This document shows, in pieces, positions 1 through 14,500 of a DNA stretch of 64,000 nt. This stretch comes from Larus michahellis (Eukaryota > Chordata > Aves > Charadriiformes > Laridae): positions 6,921,016 to 6,985,015 of the forward strand of contig NC_133901.1 in the NCBI RefSeq assembly GCF_964199755.1, in the 5' to 3' direction. The first letter of the stretch is position 1; the number at the start of each line of letters is the position of its first letter. Under the pieces are notes generated by a model that made no database searches, was not told where the DNA came from, and saw only the letters and a program-made list of their open reading frames with translations. A program made the translations under genes and the position numbers.

Positions 1-1450
1 GAAAGGTGGAAATTGGTACCAGAGTTTAGACCTAATGTCATAGGTAGCCAACTAGCCAGCACGATTATTAATGTAACAATTGCAAATTATTTAGAAATAC
101 TTTATTAGTATTATTCTTTTTAAATGTCTTTTGCTTGATCCTTATTATTTCCCACTTTTAAAATCATGTACTTCCGTTTTCACTTTTGTTTAGGTTGTTG
201 GAGGAGTTAGGGGGATTACTGATGAAAGCATTAGCTTTGCTACGCGTGGCTACCGGGGTGAAACTTGTAGGTTATCTTTGATCACTGCAAAATATTGGGA
301 AACGCTCCCCTGTGGTGGCATTTCTTTGTTAAATTGGTCGATATTGTGGTTTCCAGAACGGTGTCAGGTGGTTCATTTTTGCAGAAAAATGGTGGGAGAA
401 GACTCCAAGGACCGGAGCCACTGGGAGTGCTATAGGAATTCCCTGTCCCACAGTCGTACTGGGTAGTCTCTGCATGGTGGATGTTGCATCAGTCTTTATC
501 TTTTTGAATGTTAAGGATGTTAATATTCAGTATGGGGTTATTTTTAGGCATTACGAAGTAGTATGTATATGCAATACTAAGATTTTGGGTGCCTTAAAAA
601 GAACAGATAATAATAGGGGGCATAGCACAATATAAAATATTAATAACTCAGTCATACGTCATATAATGAATCTTTAATGTCCATTTACTTTTTCTAACAT
701 CTTTACTTTTCTACTAGAATTTTCTAAATCTCTCAAGAATATCCTGTAAATTCTATGAATTCTGAAGAAATATTTTAGGTTAACCAAGGGTCAAATCTCT
801 CCGTATTTGGGAATTGAAACAAATACCACTATCTGTGGAGGAATGTTCCTCTTCCATGGCACGTGGCATGGCAATTTGGCATGTTGTTGTAGCACTGTGC
901 CAGTAAGGGAGGCTCTCCGTAGCGATGAGATTTTGCAGTAGGGCTTGAATAATTTCAAGCAGGAGTTCCTGAATTGTGATAAATCACTATTGGACCGGCA
1001 TAGACCTGAGACGTGCTGCTGCTTCTGATGGCACTGCCGTGTCTTCTGCTGATGGTGGGACCTGGCACCATTGCTGGTGGGGGCTCCTGTAATAGTAATT
1101 CTATAAAAACAAACAAACAAAAAGCAGAAGAAAGGTTTGGGAGTCTTTATCCTACAAGGACTATCTCATTTGAAGTTAATGACTTTCCCCAAATGTTAAA
1201 GTGGCATTAGTATACTGATTATGAGAAAATGTGTTTTTTTAATCGCTTTTCTCAGCTTTACTTTGCTTTTCTGGAGACAGTAGCTGGTTTACATGTTAAA
1301 GAACTGCAGAAATGTATTTTTTTAATATTTTTTCAGACCATGATTTTTAAAATAAAAGCAGTCTATTACGACAGTAGCTATCCTAAATTGAGATGAGTTT
1401 TCTAGAAAGCTGCATAAACCTTTGGTTTTGTACTTGGTCCTAAGTTATTA

Positions 1451-1551
1451 TATGTTTGTGTATATATATATGTATGTATGTGTGTGTATATATATATATA
1501 TACGTGTGTGTGTGTGTGTATATATATGTGTGTATATATATATATATATAA
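1451..1551. repeat. Compound (TA)n/(TG)n microsatellite
   Basis: About 100 bases alternate tatata and tgtgtg runs. Open frames across it on both strands are repeat artefacts. Confidence 0.95.
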
Positions 1552-3899
1552 AAAATGTGTGTTATCTGAATATGCCTTGAACCGAAGTCTGTCATTGAAC
1601 TTTGGAGGCTTTGGCGTTGCAAATCAAGGCCAATTAATGTGGTTTTTTTTGGTTTTGTGATTATTTGGTTTGATTTTATTCAGCGTATGACTGGAGAGGA
1701 AAACATTGCGGTGTGAAAATTCTCACAAAACAATACTTTTTAATAGGAATTTCAAATTTAATTCTTTCTTTTCGTTTCTTTGGAGAACAAAGGAGCTATG
1801 CTCAAAAGGGTGTATGAATTGCCACTCAGGTTTAGAGTTGAAATGTGTTCACTCTGCTGTGTCCTCTCATTCCTGAGTGCGCCCAGGACAGTCTGACTCT
1901 AAGGAAGACGTAAGAAATTCCCATTAGTGAGATTACAGGGTCAGATGTGGCCAGCTCATCTGCTCCACCATTAGCTCTCACCCTGAGCAATCAGGGACCT
2001 GGGGTATGGCACCACTGGAGGTACCAGTCCTCTGTGTGCAGGGAGCAGGGGAGTGCTAAGCACTTAGAAAAATCAGGTTGTAGCATTTCAGTGAAAAATG
2101 AGCTTTAAAAAACCTGGACAGCGGTAGCGGATGCTGGCCACTTAAAAGTTTGTCCCTGTGCTCTTTAGAAAACTCATCCAGAGTTTCTCTGGTGCTGTTA
2201 AACTGCCACGAGAGGACACGTCTGCTCAGTCTTCATAAAAGTGCTGCTGAAAAAGATGTATAGCTAATGCATTCTTCTTAATTAGAGAGCATCATTTCTT
2301 GTGGCATCACTTCTATTATGTTTTCTTGCAGTGACCCAAAAACCTGGCTGCTTTGGAAAGTGGATAGTATTGGCAAGCAAAGAAATATGGCAAGTAAAGG
2401 TATTTTTTAGATCCAGTCTATGTTAGTGTTTTCTTCAAGGAAAGGGCAAGTCATAGCTATTGTCTCCCTGTTCTGCAGCCCTCACTGAGAGTAACTAAAG
2501 GCACTAATCAAGGGAAAGAGTCAGTCATCGTTCAATCCATGTTTAATTCTCCCCTTTGGTTTTAAGCCAACAAAGAAAGAAATGTGGATGCATCTAATTT
2601 TTATAGACATAAGTATATATATATATGTCCCTTCTGTGAGCAGTGAGGGGCTGTGATACTGCAGGCAGCGATGCTGATGGACACAACGGCATTGGCATGG
2701 CTGGGAGATGGGTTGAGTTGTGACAAGTGGGGACTGTGCCAAGGCTAACAACGTGAATGGCACCTGAAAGTCAAGCATCTCGCTGAGTTAGAGACAGTCA
2801 ATAACGATACGCAATTCTTGTTGAGACCCCTCTTCTTAGAGCAGGTATACAAATATCTCAGAGAGTCCCATTTTTCCTGCATTTGGCCCACGTTCTCGAC
2901 CAGCCTCCAGACTGTTGGTATTCTCAGCATTGCTTTTACCTCTCTGCATGCCCAGATGTTCATTTGGCTGCCAATAAGTTTTAACACCTCGGTTTGCACA
3001 TTGACCACATGCGTGAGATGGAGACCAATTGAAAATATGGTTCTCTCTGTTGGGTTTTTCTGTAGAGTGGTGTTTTGCACCTCAAGACTTCATTCTGTCA
3101 GAGGTATCGACTGGATTGCCTACCTGTAACTCAGCTTTGTAAGCAGCCTCCCGAGGTTAGCCGTGGTGGTATGACATGCCTTGTGCTTTGCCAGCCCCTA
3201 CAAGCCAGCCAGAGTCTGTTAAAGCCTTCAGAGCACAAAAGCACTGATAAGATGGATCTCTCACAGGTATGCATCAGGGATAAAGCGGAGATGTTTCATT
3301 TGCAACAACCTAGAATCAGTTGCTGTTCACTCAAAGCCTCCTATGTCGTTACTTCTACTGGAACAGGGCGGCTAACGTATGTGATGGAAATGCTGACACT
3401 AAGTATGTACAGTACATACATATATGCTGTGTGTATAGATATGTGTGTATACATGTGTATGCAGGCATGTTGAAGTGCAGAAGTCGATTTTTGGAAAGTT
3501 CTGGGAGATTCAGGTATATGGCTTGCTTTGGACTGTTATTAAAAATATGGGCATTTTGGTTACGAAGCTAAAAATAGCTACATTAAGACCTAAATTCTCA
3601 ATGTAGGTCAGTGGAGGCACTTCTCAGACATATTAGCATTTTGGACACTTAATCTTAGCAGCATACCGCGTCTCCTAGAATAGGTTAGTAGAGGCAATGC
3701 AGGAGAAACTGCTGCTTCTCAAGTCATTCAGAAAGGTTGCCAAGTTTCTCAGGAACAAGAATGGCAGAATAATGAGTATTATATTTAATTTGGGATGGAA
3801 AGGCAACCGTGGGGAGTTCAGCAGAGGCAACTCAGATCATCTTGGCTCTCTGAGGGAGGGAGAATTTATAACTATAGCTAGCTAAAAAGCAGCAAGCTG

Positions 3900-4075
3900 T
3901 GTGTGCGTTTGTGTGTATATATATACTTATATATATGTATATACAAATCTGTGTATGTGTATATAACACGGTGTGTATATATGTATGTATGTATATGCCT
4001 ATAATGTATAATATGTGTATCTATAGATATGTATACATTTATATAAATTTCTATTTCTCTATATAAATATTCATG
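3900..4075. repeat. Compound TG/TA-rich microsatellite
   Basis: Degenerate tgtgtatatat, tgtatgtatg and tctatagatatg motifs. A smaller relative lies at about 3410-3475. Confidence 0.9.
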
Positions 4076-4184
4076 CAACTATGGGAAATAACATTTCAAC
4101 AGTGTGTCCTTTTCTTTAAAACCCAACAAAAAGCTGCTTCCACTAACATCGTATTGGCACAAATGTCTTAAGGTATATTTTCTA

Positions 4185-4310
4185 TGTAGAAAGGAGTGTT
4201 GCTTAGCGGTTGAGCACAAGCCTGGAAGGTTTTTACTCTTCCAGCGGACTCCAAGTAAGTAATTAGCTGCTCCACAGCTGTTCTACATTTGTGAAATAAG
4301 GTGGTGGCCA
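4185..4310 (+). mobile_element. tRNA-derived, MIR-like SINE fragment
   Basis: A tRNA-like head ('cttagcggttgagcacaag', with an A-box-like tagcggttgagc) is followed by 'ctacatttgtgaaataagg', similar to the MIR 'catctgtaaaatggg' segment. Strongly decayed. Confidence 0.4.
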
Positions 4311-7300
4311 AAATGACTCAGGGCTGGTTTGAAAGGCAGAAGAAGGTGGTTGGTGACTGTTTGCGCTTTGGAAATCTCTGCTATGCTCATGGAGTTTTGA
4401 CGGTGCAATAGCCATAGCAGTAACTATTCTGTTTGCTGTAAATGTCCCAGCTAATGCTAATGGCTTCTGAACAGAGGGGAAAAAAAGATGAATTTCCTGC
4501 TCCAGCGTAAGTTATCTAAAGTCTGATTACTTTGACTCAGTGATGTATGGATTTCCGTTTAGGGTTAGGATGTTAAGCTGTAAATCAAGAATTTTAGCTC
4601 AGCGAACATCTAGTTCAGGATGTGTCTTTTATGTTATAATTGATTTTAAATAATTTCACTTTGTCATCAGAACAAGCTATACCTTAATTCATGATAAGCT
4701 CAAAGAATTTCTCAGCTGGAAACCCATTCATATCAGGGTGAATTTTGCACTTGACTTCAGTGTGGTTGAATCAGATCAGTGTTTCATTAAGCGCTGACAT
4801 TAAAACAATCTTGTAGCTGTGCAACTATTAACTAAAATTGTAATTTTGTAATAAAAGTGAGCTTAAAAATGACTTACTAGTTATGTATTCTATGATTATA
4901 GTATCTTTCTACCGAGAAGACCTTTCGGCAGTTGCTGGGTGTTGGCAAGGGTTTAGATTTTGTGCTGCCGGTCGTTATTTTGAGTCTTGCCCCTGATTTG
5001 AGCTGGAACCGGCTCAGCCCCTGGAACAACGCATCGTAATCCGCTGCAGCTCGAAGGAAAAGCTGCAAAGTAACGATCTCCACCAGCATCCCTGAAGCCA
5101 CCTTCCCTGAACGATCGCTGAATTGCCACATGTGTCGTGCTGGAGTAAATGTAGGTCAGGGTAACATGGATTTATCGTTACGATTTTGGGTCCCGTGGGG
5201 CTAGAGCCTGTGTCCTGCGCCGACCGCGTGCGGGGACAGGCACAACCTGCTGGCGGTTGGTGCCGCTACAGAGAAACGTCTTTCTGCTTCCAACATCAAG
5301 CAGGCCCTACGCTGCCAGGGTTATTAGAGCAGCGTGGATCTGTCGTGCTGCCAATCTGCCGGCGTTTGCAAACTGTAATGTGATTAGAAAAGAAAAGGGG
5401 GAGAAGGGATTATTTTTTTTTCCCGGTCCTTTGCTTCCTTTAAGGCAGAAAACAAACACACACAAAATAATCACGGAAATCAAAACAAATACCCAGTGGT
5501 TTAAAACGTATGATATTGAGTGAAATATTTCTTTCAAGCTTCTTGATTGTGCTTTACTTCATTATTTCATCTGGAGGAAGTAAGCACCTTATGGGAAAGT
5601 GCTTCCCAATCTCTTTTGCATAAATGTTACAGTGAAACTTGCAGTGATATATAGCTGCCTGTTCAGAAAATAGGTCACTTCCATACAAATGCCATATTTT
5701 TATGCAGAAAATATGCTGAATTCATATACCATCTTCTAGTTAAAGCAATCCCTTTGCTGTTTTTGTGATTTCAGCATATTTGCCTGAATGAAGACAATCG
5801 GAAGGGGAGAAAAAAAACAAAACCCAATTATTTTTTAATTAACTCATGCAGGCCTAATGTCAGGCTAACCACTTGAACACAGTGTCTCTGGGGCACGCAC
5901 AGGAACATCGTCTTCAAATGGCAACTTTTTTTCAGCGAGAAGCATCAGAATTTAAGCGCAGTGTATCGCAAAGCTCAGAGGGCTGCTGCTTTCTGAGCAT
6001 CTGGAGACTTGGGGAAATAAGTTTTTTCTGATGTCACTTGTTAAAGAAGATGCCTAGATGTCCATATCCTCAGGGAAGCAGCCATTCACACAAGAAGCCT
6101 GCAAACTGGTGCCAGTAAAGGAATGATGAAGTTTGCAAATCTCCTCATACTCTGTAGCAATCTCCTCTGTGCAGGGTGAATTTAATCTATAATGAACCCA
6201 GGCTCCTTGCACTATTGCTTTAAAGAAATAACAAACTAACCCTGCCTTCTATATAGTTGAATTTTGCCATGCCACTTCATATTTAGGAAAGGAACACTGT
6301 GGTTTGAGGAATCAGAGATACAGAGTCATGTTGTTGCTATAGCTAGACATCCAAATGACCTAAAGCACGTAGGTGCCTGAGGCTCTGCTGGTGTAAACCA
6401 TTGCAGCTCTGTTGCTCTCGGCATGGCAGTGCTCGTACCCCTGCACTGGGGAGATGCTTCGAAGATGTTTGGTACCCGCTGGTAGCCATTTCTCTGGAGG
6501 GCTTTCCATGCAGCCATTAGTATTTTGTTAAATAAGTTTAAAAATGAAGACGGATAAACCCAGCTTCTCAGCTAGTGTGAGCTGGCATCAGCCCAGAAAA
6601 GTGTGTGGGCTACTCAGTGCAGGTGGGGAGCTTGACCTTGCATGTGGCAATCTTTTCCCTTTTCACCCAGCTGGTGATTTTTTTTTCCCTATGGGAATGC
6701 AAAGAGCTGAAGCCATTGCTCTGTGATGATCTTTGGTGATGCCTATATCCCCTGGCCCGTGGACGGGCTGTTAACTCATAAGGACAAGGGCAACTCCTAC
6801 ATGAACTTCTACACCCACCTAAAACCCGCTCCTGTCCTTGTGTGTTGAAAAAAAGGCCAAACCAGACAAACGTGTATTCCCTAAGAAAATCTCCCTTTAC
6901 CAAATCCTGCTTAAACCAATCCTTAAACTAATTGTTAAGAGAAAAGGACAGTGGCACTCTACTAGAATATACTATGAATTTACTAGTATACGCTAGGAAT
7001 TAGGCTCCTACAATTCATGTGAAAACAAGGTGGCTCAAAGGCCGGTTCCTAAGAATAATTATCTGTCGTAAAGCACTTAATGACTTAGCAGCTTTGGAGC
7101 TCAATACTGATGTTAACAAAAAAGAACCAAAAAAAAAATATAAAATAAAAAGATGGTATAACGTTAGCTGTGGCTGTTCGGATGCAGTGGCTGAGCTCGC
7201 AAAGCTGCCGTTGTGATGGTTATAGAGGGAGGCAATGAGCAGAGACAGCAGCCGTCAGGGAAGCTGTGGCGGTTTTATGGCCAGGACAGAGCACAAAGAT

Positions 7301-9894
7301 ACTCTCATTATGACTATTGCCGGCATTTAGATGGGAACATCTGCTTATTCTTTCGTGGTATCTCTCCCGAGCCGTGAGGCACTCCCTTGCTGTTCAGCCT
7401 CTCCCCAAATTTTGCGCTCCCTGTCCATGGAGGTCATGTTTACAGAAGGTGTGTAACCCTGGAGAACAGCAGCCTTTGGTTCGAAATGCCATCCTGAATC
7501 AGCAAAGCTCAACTCAAAGACAAGCAGCGACCTATAGCTTATGGGTAAGGAGGTGATAAATGCGTTTCCAAACAGGGATTTGAAATATCACTGCTTTATT
7601 GCTAAAGACACGGTAAAACCCTAGAAAAGAAAATAGTATCCTCTGAGCTTTAAAACTTATTTTCACAGTAGTAATAACTACGAAGCCCTTACACAGTACA
7701 TTTTATTAACAAATAAGCAGGTACTGACCACCAAGGTCTTGTCTGGAATATGAGAGACACCTACCAATTTTGCCTCTGACAAAGTCTTTGTTTTTCCTCC
7801 TCTTCCATCTGTAAATCATTTTAGTACAGACTCATCTTACTTTAATGAGATGCCATTTGCTCCCCAAGCAGCATATGGGAAAGGAAAGTGATCTTAAGAG
7901 GTTCATGTCTTAAGCAGAGCAAAACACCCCCCGGGAGAGGTTTTACCCATTAATCTCACCTGGAGCTTTGGGTGATTGTGACGTATCTAAACATTTAGAT
8001 AGTCAAATAGAATTTAACTGGAACTGAGTTTCTGTTCCCAATTTCCTATCTCCATAGGGAAGACAGCAAGAAATTCCTACCTCATAAAAATATTATGAGT
8101 ATAATGTGTGTTATTAGATGTCCAGATACTCTATTTAATGGAACTTTGCGCATATATATATATATTAAAAAAAATAAATTGAAAAAGTATGTTACTAGTA
8201 TTTCTTTATGTAGTGAAGGGATTTTAAGAATTATGGAAAATTTAAGCAAACAAGAAGTTAAATGATTATTATCAAAATAATTACTAACTTATCAAAATAC
8301 TGAGCTATGGTAATAAATCACCGACAACTGTGGATATTCAGGTGACAGTGTTAGGCCCTGATGGAAAGCAATAAAGTTCTGAACAGGTAAGAAAGTGATT
8401 TATTTGCTGAAAATTTTTCATCTTCACAAATCTTCCACTGAAAAATGTCTGGTTTTAACTGGAAAACAAAATCATCAATCTGATTTTTTTGTGATTATTT
8501 TGTAGCTGAAAAAAATGTGACTCCTTGAATGTTGCTGCAGACCAAAATCTTTTCAACATTGTTTTAATCTTAAGAAAACACATTTTTCATCTTAAGAAAA
8601 CTCCTTTTTGAAGCATAGAGAAGCTTTCTAAAAATAGTATTAATTTAGAAGAAAATATTATTTAATATTAATGTAAAATATTAATTTAAGTTTGACTCTC
8701 TTACAGATTATTTTTTTTTTTCCATGGGAAGAATTTCACTGCAATATGAGGAGAATGGTCTCAATGACCTAATTTTTTTTAGGTTTTGTGCAGCATTTAT
8801 AGTCCTGAATAATATAATGGTCCTTGAAGGAGTGCATACGATGCATCTGTTTGTTTGTGCACGGAACATAAAACACAGGTTGAAATTCTGTATATGTTCA
8901 TAGAACAGGTATGGCAACATAATACACATATATAAATGAACACTCGCTGGCGAAGTCATGGTCTTAGTATGCTCAAATTAGCCACCGCGAAGAAAAAGCA
9001 TGTGCTGTACACACCTGCAGGTGTGGGTAAACGTTAAAAGAATGAACATTGTTAAGCTGTTAGAGCACTGAATTTCTCTCTCACCTTCATTATTGGCTGA
9101 TTTTCAGTACCTATAATTAACGTGCTTGGAGTGGGTGGATCTCTTTACATTTGCCTGTTTCCTTTCACAGCTAAAGCAGGGAACAAGAAAAACTTCAAAT
9201 TACTGCAAAATGTTTTCCAAGTTTCCTGGTGCCGTGGTGGGCTGGGCGTAGAGAACCCAAACAGGGAAATGTACCACTGGAGATAAATAGATGTTTGAAA
9301 AAAAGCTGCAGTCCTGAAACCTTCCAGATGAAAAGCTGCTTGTATTTTGGACTAGTTTCCAGTTCTTAACTTTGCAACTCTTTGTAATAAGTAGAGAAAA
9401 CCCAAATATTGAAGAAGTCCTGAACTCTAGAGCTACGCAGCTGGTACCCAGTAAGTTTGGTACCTCTCAAATCTTGATATAACCTTCTAGCTCTATAACA
9501 TTTAGGAGAACATTTGAATCAGACATTGTGTGATATAACCATTAATATAACTACTTGGGGGGTGGTGACATTTCTGTTTATCCATCTTCTAAAGATCTTA
9601 TGAAATGTGACATATCATCACAAGTCATTAGTCAGTTTTGAAAACCATGGTCAAAAGTTATATCTAATTTGGTCTCGTATTATGGCTGAAATGTGTATGA
9701 CTGGGGCTGGGTGTATTAAGGAGAGATGTTACTTGCGGAAGACCATATTCCTTTCCTGGTAGATACTGTTGCCAGAATAGCAAGTGTAGAAAAGATCAAA
9801 TATTGCTGCAATGTTTTTTTTTTTTCTTGTAATTACATAAGAAAGGATAAACGAGTGCTTGCTATTGAGCTGGTCAAGTAAGCGAGGAGCTGGC

Positions 9895-10030
9895 ACCTGG
9901 GACCTCCTGCCTTCCTCTCAGCCCTTGATACTGATTTGCTGTGTGGATTTAGATAAATCCTTTAATATTGCGTTTGTAGTTTACCTCTCTGTAGAATGCT
10001 TATCTCTGTACCATGGAGGCAGGGTGGAAA
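9895..10030 (+). mobile_element. MIR-like ancient SINE fragment
   Basis: 'tgatttgctgtgtg' followed by 'tagtttacctctctgtagaa' parallels the CORE and 3' part of MIR ('...tgctgtgtgacc...agtttcctcatctgtaaaa'). Recognition is by eye from memory. Confidence 0.5.
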
Positions 10031-11439
10031 TATATAGTGCTGCTGTCTGAGTAGAGAAATATTTATAATATATTATAGACTGAGCTAAATGTTTGCAACG
10101 GAATCGCAAAATACACAAACCCTAGACTTGTTGTGCACTAGCTGAAAGGTTAGCACCGGGGAAGATCTGGGCAATACCTTTATCGAGTACTGATAAATAT
10201 TGTAAGCGGCACGGGAGAAGTCACATACAGGTATTTTCACTTTCAGCTGACCTTTTAAGCACATCTTGTGCGGCTTGGGAAATAAATAGTACCATTGCTG
10301 GGCACTGGCACAGCTCTATCTATAACGAGAAGATTCCCAAAGGACGTTAGGAAAGATCAGAAACTGCAGGACCAGCCCTTGCGTGTCTATAGATTCATGT
10401 GATAGTAAATTAAAGCAGAATTTACCTCCAGTGTTTTACAGAAATTAGAGAGTAGCATTTTAGTTCTGGTTTAAGAGTGAAAATTGATTGCTGTGGCTTC
10501 TACAGTTCAGGAACCTGATGAGGCTCTTTGCTATGCTGGAGGCCTTACAGAGAGAGCATTTCATCCTGCAGTGGTTGGTGTCCCACATCCCTCGGTACAC
10601 GAGTACACCTTAAAAGAAAAGATCAGGCTCTTGCTTAGTGCTCCTGCTTGGGTTTAAGGAGGCAGTTAGAGAGAATGGTGAGATCAATCTCTAAATCTAG
10701 TGAAAAATTGCCCTGAATGGACACATTGTGTTCTTATTTACCAATGTACGAGATATGTCCACATTTTCATTGGATTAATTGGCTTGGATTACCTGGAGCT
10801 GCTTCTGAGTAGCTTTAATAGGGTGAAGACCATATATTATTTTATCCAGACAAAGCTCTTAGAATTGATTGTAACAGAAGTATCAAAACAATTTTATTGT
10901 AGTGTTTTATGCTAAGTGTATTTTTAGCAATAGCAAAAAGTTGTGAGTCTGCAAAGAACCCATGAACCCTGGTCACCAGTCCTTGATGTAGTTCCTTATC
11001 AGTGCACCTCATTGCCAGTAGTCTCACCATCCTCAGTACAAGTAACTTTAGCCCGCTGTCGTGTTTATTATGACACTACATATTTCACATTAAATGTTAT
11101 TTACTGTAACTCTGCACATAAACGACTAACAGCGTTATTTGGAACTGTCCTTTGCATGCCTTATGTCAAATAGAGATGCAGATCACATTTACGACTCAAA
11201 ACACATGCAACGTAGATTCATAAATTATATAAGAAACAACACAAAGTAATGAGAGATGTGTCATCTTTAGTTTCTCATTTCAGAGGCAGCAGTATGGCAT
11301 GGAAGATTTATTTACTATCCCAGCCATTGGCTTTCTTGTAGTCAATAGCTCATCACTTTGCTTTAAGTCTGCAAACAGGAATAAAGATGTTTTGCAAGAA
11401 GGAAAACAGTAAGACAGCAGCTTGGCCCAAGCTGGGGTG

Positions 11440-11555
11440 TGGTACTTGAATTTTGGAGATTTAGGTCTCAGTCTACATCAGTCACTTGGAAAAACCCTGT
11501 AGCTTTTGCATGTCTCCCTCTCTGTTAACCAGTGTATGGAAAGCATAACATAAAA
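11440..11555 (+). mobile_element. Possible MIR-like SINE fragment
   Basis: 'catcagtcacttgga' and 'gtctccctctctgttaacc' occur in the order and spacing expected of a MIR core. Weak. Confidence 0.3.
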
Positions 11556-14500
11556 GCCGGGAATTAGTCACATCTAAAGGGAACACACTGGTCTCCGAGA
11601 GCCAAGCTCAGAAATACTGTGGGCCTGAGTGCAGCCAAAGAGGGGAGGTACAGAAACAGGGAGCCAGGAGGAAGAAGCTCAAGTGGGGACCGGTGACACT
11701 GTGGCCATGGTGGCTCTGCAGAAATGCTGGGAAACGTCCACTGATAAGGACGGTGAGAAAGAGGATGGGGGTTTTGATTCAAAGCAGCGTGCTGCCAGCT
11801 GGAGTGAGAAGAAATTAAAAAAGGATGAATGTTTTGGATCTGAATAATAACTTAGCCTGTCTTTAAGGATTTGAAATAACATCTGCTTTGTGTTCAAGTG
11901 CAATAGTAGGAGGTGAAAAATCCCTTTTCTTTAGCCTAAAATTAAATCCATGTGAAAATGATTCCCTCCTACCTCGGGTGAAATTCGTATTTGGACCAAC
12001 ACTTCTGCATGAGCTTTCCCATATCTGAGATACCCGATGGGATGTATCTGCGAAGCAACAGTATGTTCTCTCGCTGCCAAAGAGAAGGGCTAAGGTTAGG
12101 GCTGGGGCTAGGGCCAGCACAGGCACCTGCAGTGCCGGGGGATGGAGGAGCATGTCTGGCAGGCATCAGCAGCACCACACGTACAGCTCTGCACCGTAGC
12201 CTGGAGGTGCTGCCACAGATGAACTTCTTTCGTCCAGTATTGTAGAAACTGCATGTACATCTTAGCCAGACCGAACATATTCCATCCCTCTAAGACAAGG
12301 CAAACACAAGTCTGCAGGGAATACTGATAAAACTGCATGCAACATGCGTGTTTGGAGCCTAAACTTAGTCCTCAGCTACTGTGAATGTCAGCTTGCATCA
12401 TCAGTAAACACTGAATGAAATTAGGCTAGAAGGTATTAAGGTTAATCGTGTTTTATTTTAAATATTTGTAACAAGTGAATTTGAGCTGCAGATTGCAGAA
12501 TAGTCCTTAAAAGGAGGAACAAAGATGTGATGTATTTCCTCTTTTTGTGTTTATTTGAGAAACAATAACCACTTAACGTCAGGGTTACAAGCAGAAAGAC
12601 ACTTTAGATTATTGCTTTTCTAGGGCATGGTTCCTCACATGATTTTGTGTGGGCACATCCCTGCGGACACACAGGGCCCCAGCAAAGTGAGGTCTGACTA
12701 CTACATAGCAATTCATAGAAATGGTATGCAAGAAGAATCCTTTCAGAGAAACAAGTTTCTTTACAGCCAGTAAAAGAGTTTGCAACATTCAGGAAAATCA
12801 TTGAAATTATTTCCTTGTGGACTTGCTTACCATTTTGTCATGTTGTGCCAGGTCATGCATGTTACTGATGAAAAAGTAAAAATTCACAAAGTCATGTAGG
12901 CAAAAGACACTCAAAATTACTAGCTGTCTTTTACAAGCGTGTGATCCTTAAGGTCAGGTTTCAGTTGTTTTTGTCTCTTTTGTAATAGTATCTAGTATTA
13001 TTCAATAGAATTTCCCATCTGAAGGGTTGGAAAAAACTCAGTAGATGATGTGGATTTGTGCGTGATGAGAATTTCCAATGAGGGTAACTAAGCAGTCAGA
13101 GCAACTAAAAGAGCGAGGCTGTATTGATCATGAAGGTTATAGTTCAGTGACTAGAATAAAGAATATACTGTAACACAAAGCATGGATTCAACAGAAAAAT
13201 GCATAGGCATATACAAAATAGAGATTAAAAAAACCCCTTCAGTTCATTAAAAGTTTACACATTTGTTAGTCTTTTATCGGAGTATATAGTAATAATTTGA
13301 GAGAACTTGATTGGCTGAAAATTCAGAATATTAAAGCTTTCAAGAAAATAATATTCATGTAAAACCTATAGAGTACTTTTGGAGCGTTTGGATGCTTTAA
13401 GTAACTGTGTAGAGGTTGTTGGATGTCACAATTTCTTGCATTATTAATAAAACTAGTAACTTTGTGTCTTCCTCGTCCTAATTATTTCTCTAAGCATCTC
13501 CAGGAAATAGAAGCATAAAATAGCAAGCATTTAAAAATACTGGGTAAGCATCTTTTGGAGACTATGCCTATAAAATGAGTCATGTTTATGTTTACAGTTT
13601 TATATTGATTTTCAAATCGTAAAATTAGTACAAGATTACAAAATAACGAAATCAAGGCCGTTACTGCGAGGCCAAGATTATGAGTCAGTAGTCTCTTGCT
13701 CCATGAGAATCTCCACTAGTATCGCTGGATAACTCTTGGACTTATTAATTGATGGACTTTTGAAACTAAACTGAAAAAAAGACGTAAAGATCACGTGATG
13801 TTTCAGGAAAAGAAACCACACAAACCCCAGACCATTTCAGCAGCACTGAAGCAGTTTTCAATTAAATAAAAAGTTAGTCACCTCTCAAAAGTCACTCATT
13901 TTTATATGTGAGCTATGTATTAAAAAACCTAACAACTTTATTTATATAAGTATATGAAGACATGGATCCAAATTATAAATTATTAATGAAATTATGGATC
14001 GGGCGTGCTCTCTCTCCTCTCCGACAGTGCATTTCACCAGCTTTTACTTTCACTTTTGGGGTAGGATTTACTTTAGAAAATTAGAAAAACTGTCTGTGTT
14101 AGTCTTCAGACAGGAAGAATTACATGTTAGGAACCAACAGTTCACTGTCTGAAAATAATTTTCAATTACATAATGCTTTCCACTTTTAGAGCAATATTCA
14201 TGTTAATTAGGCCTTTTAACACCTTTTTGGAGTTTAAATTTAGTTTAGGATGAGTCAAAAAGTTGTTCTGGTTCTTTCTTTACGCGACTAGAGTAGTTGG
14301 CCTGGGTCAAATTCCTCCTGTCCAAGTGCCTACAACATCATTTTCATTTGGTGCTAACTGATGCCTTTTGGGCAGTGGTCGCACAGGCTGAAGGTGGAAA
14401 CAGCACCTGAACTGTCCCTGCGCTTTCAAACCAGCCTTCTCAGAGCAGGGTTCGGGCATCTGGTCCCTCTGCTGTGCATTCTGGCACGTGCAGACGCCAA

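Noticed and set aside
195..466. Open frame after a strong acceptor-like tract (tttgtttag)
   Set aside because: Two frames are open at the start, the donor is poor and the translation matches no family I know.
1440..1660. Open frames of Tyr/Ile/His/Thr repeats on both strands
   Set aside because: Direct translation of the TA/TG microsatellite. The same applies to 3878-4078.
2745..3129. Overlapping 111- and 103-codon frames on opposite strands
   Set aside because: No family resemblance, no splice sites consistent with an exon and no repeat signature I can name.
12090..12117. Telomere-like ggttagggctggggctaggg
   Set aside because: Only a few imperfect units with no array; interstitial telomere status not supported.
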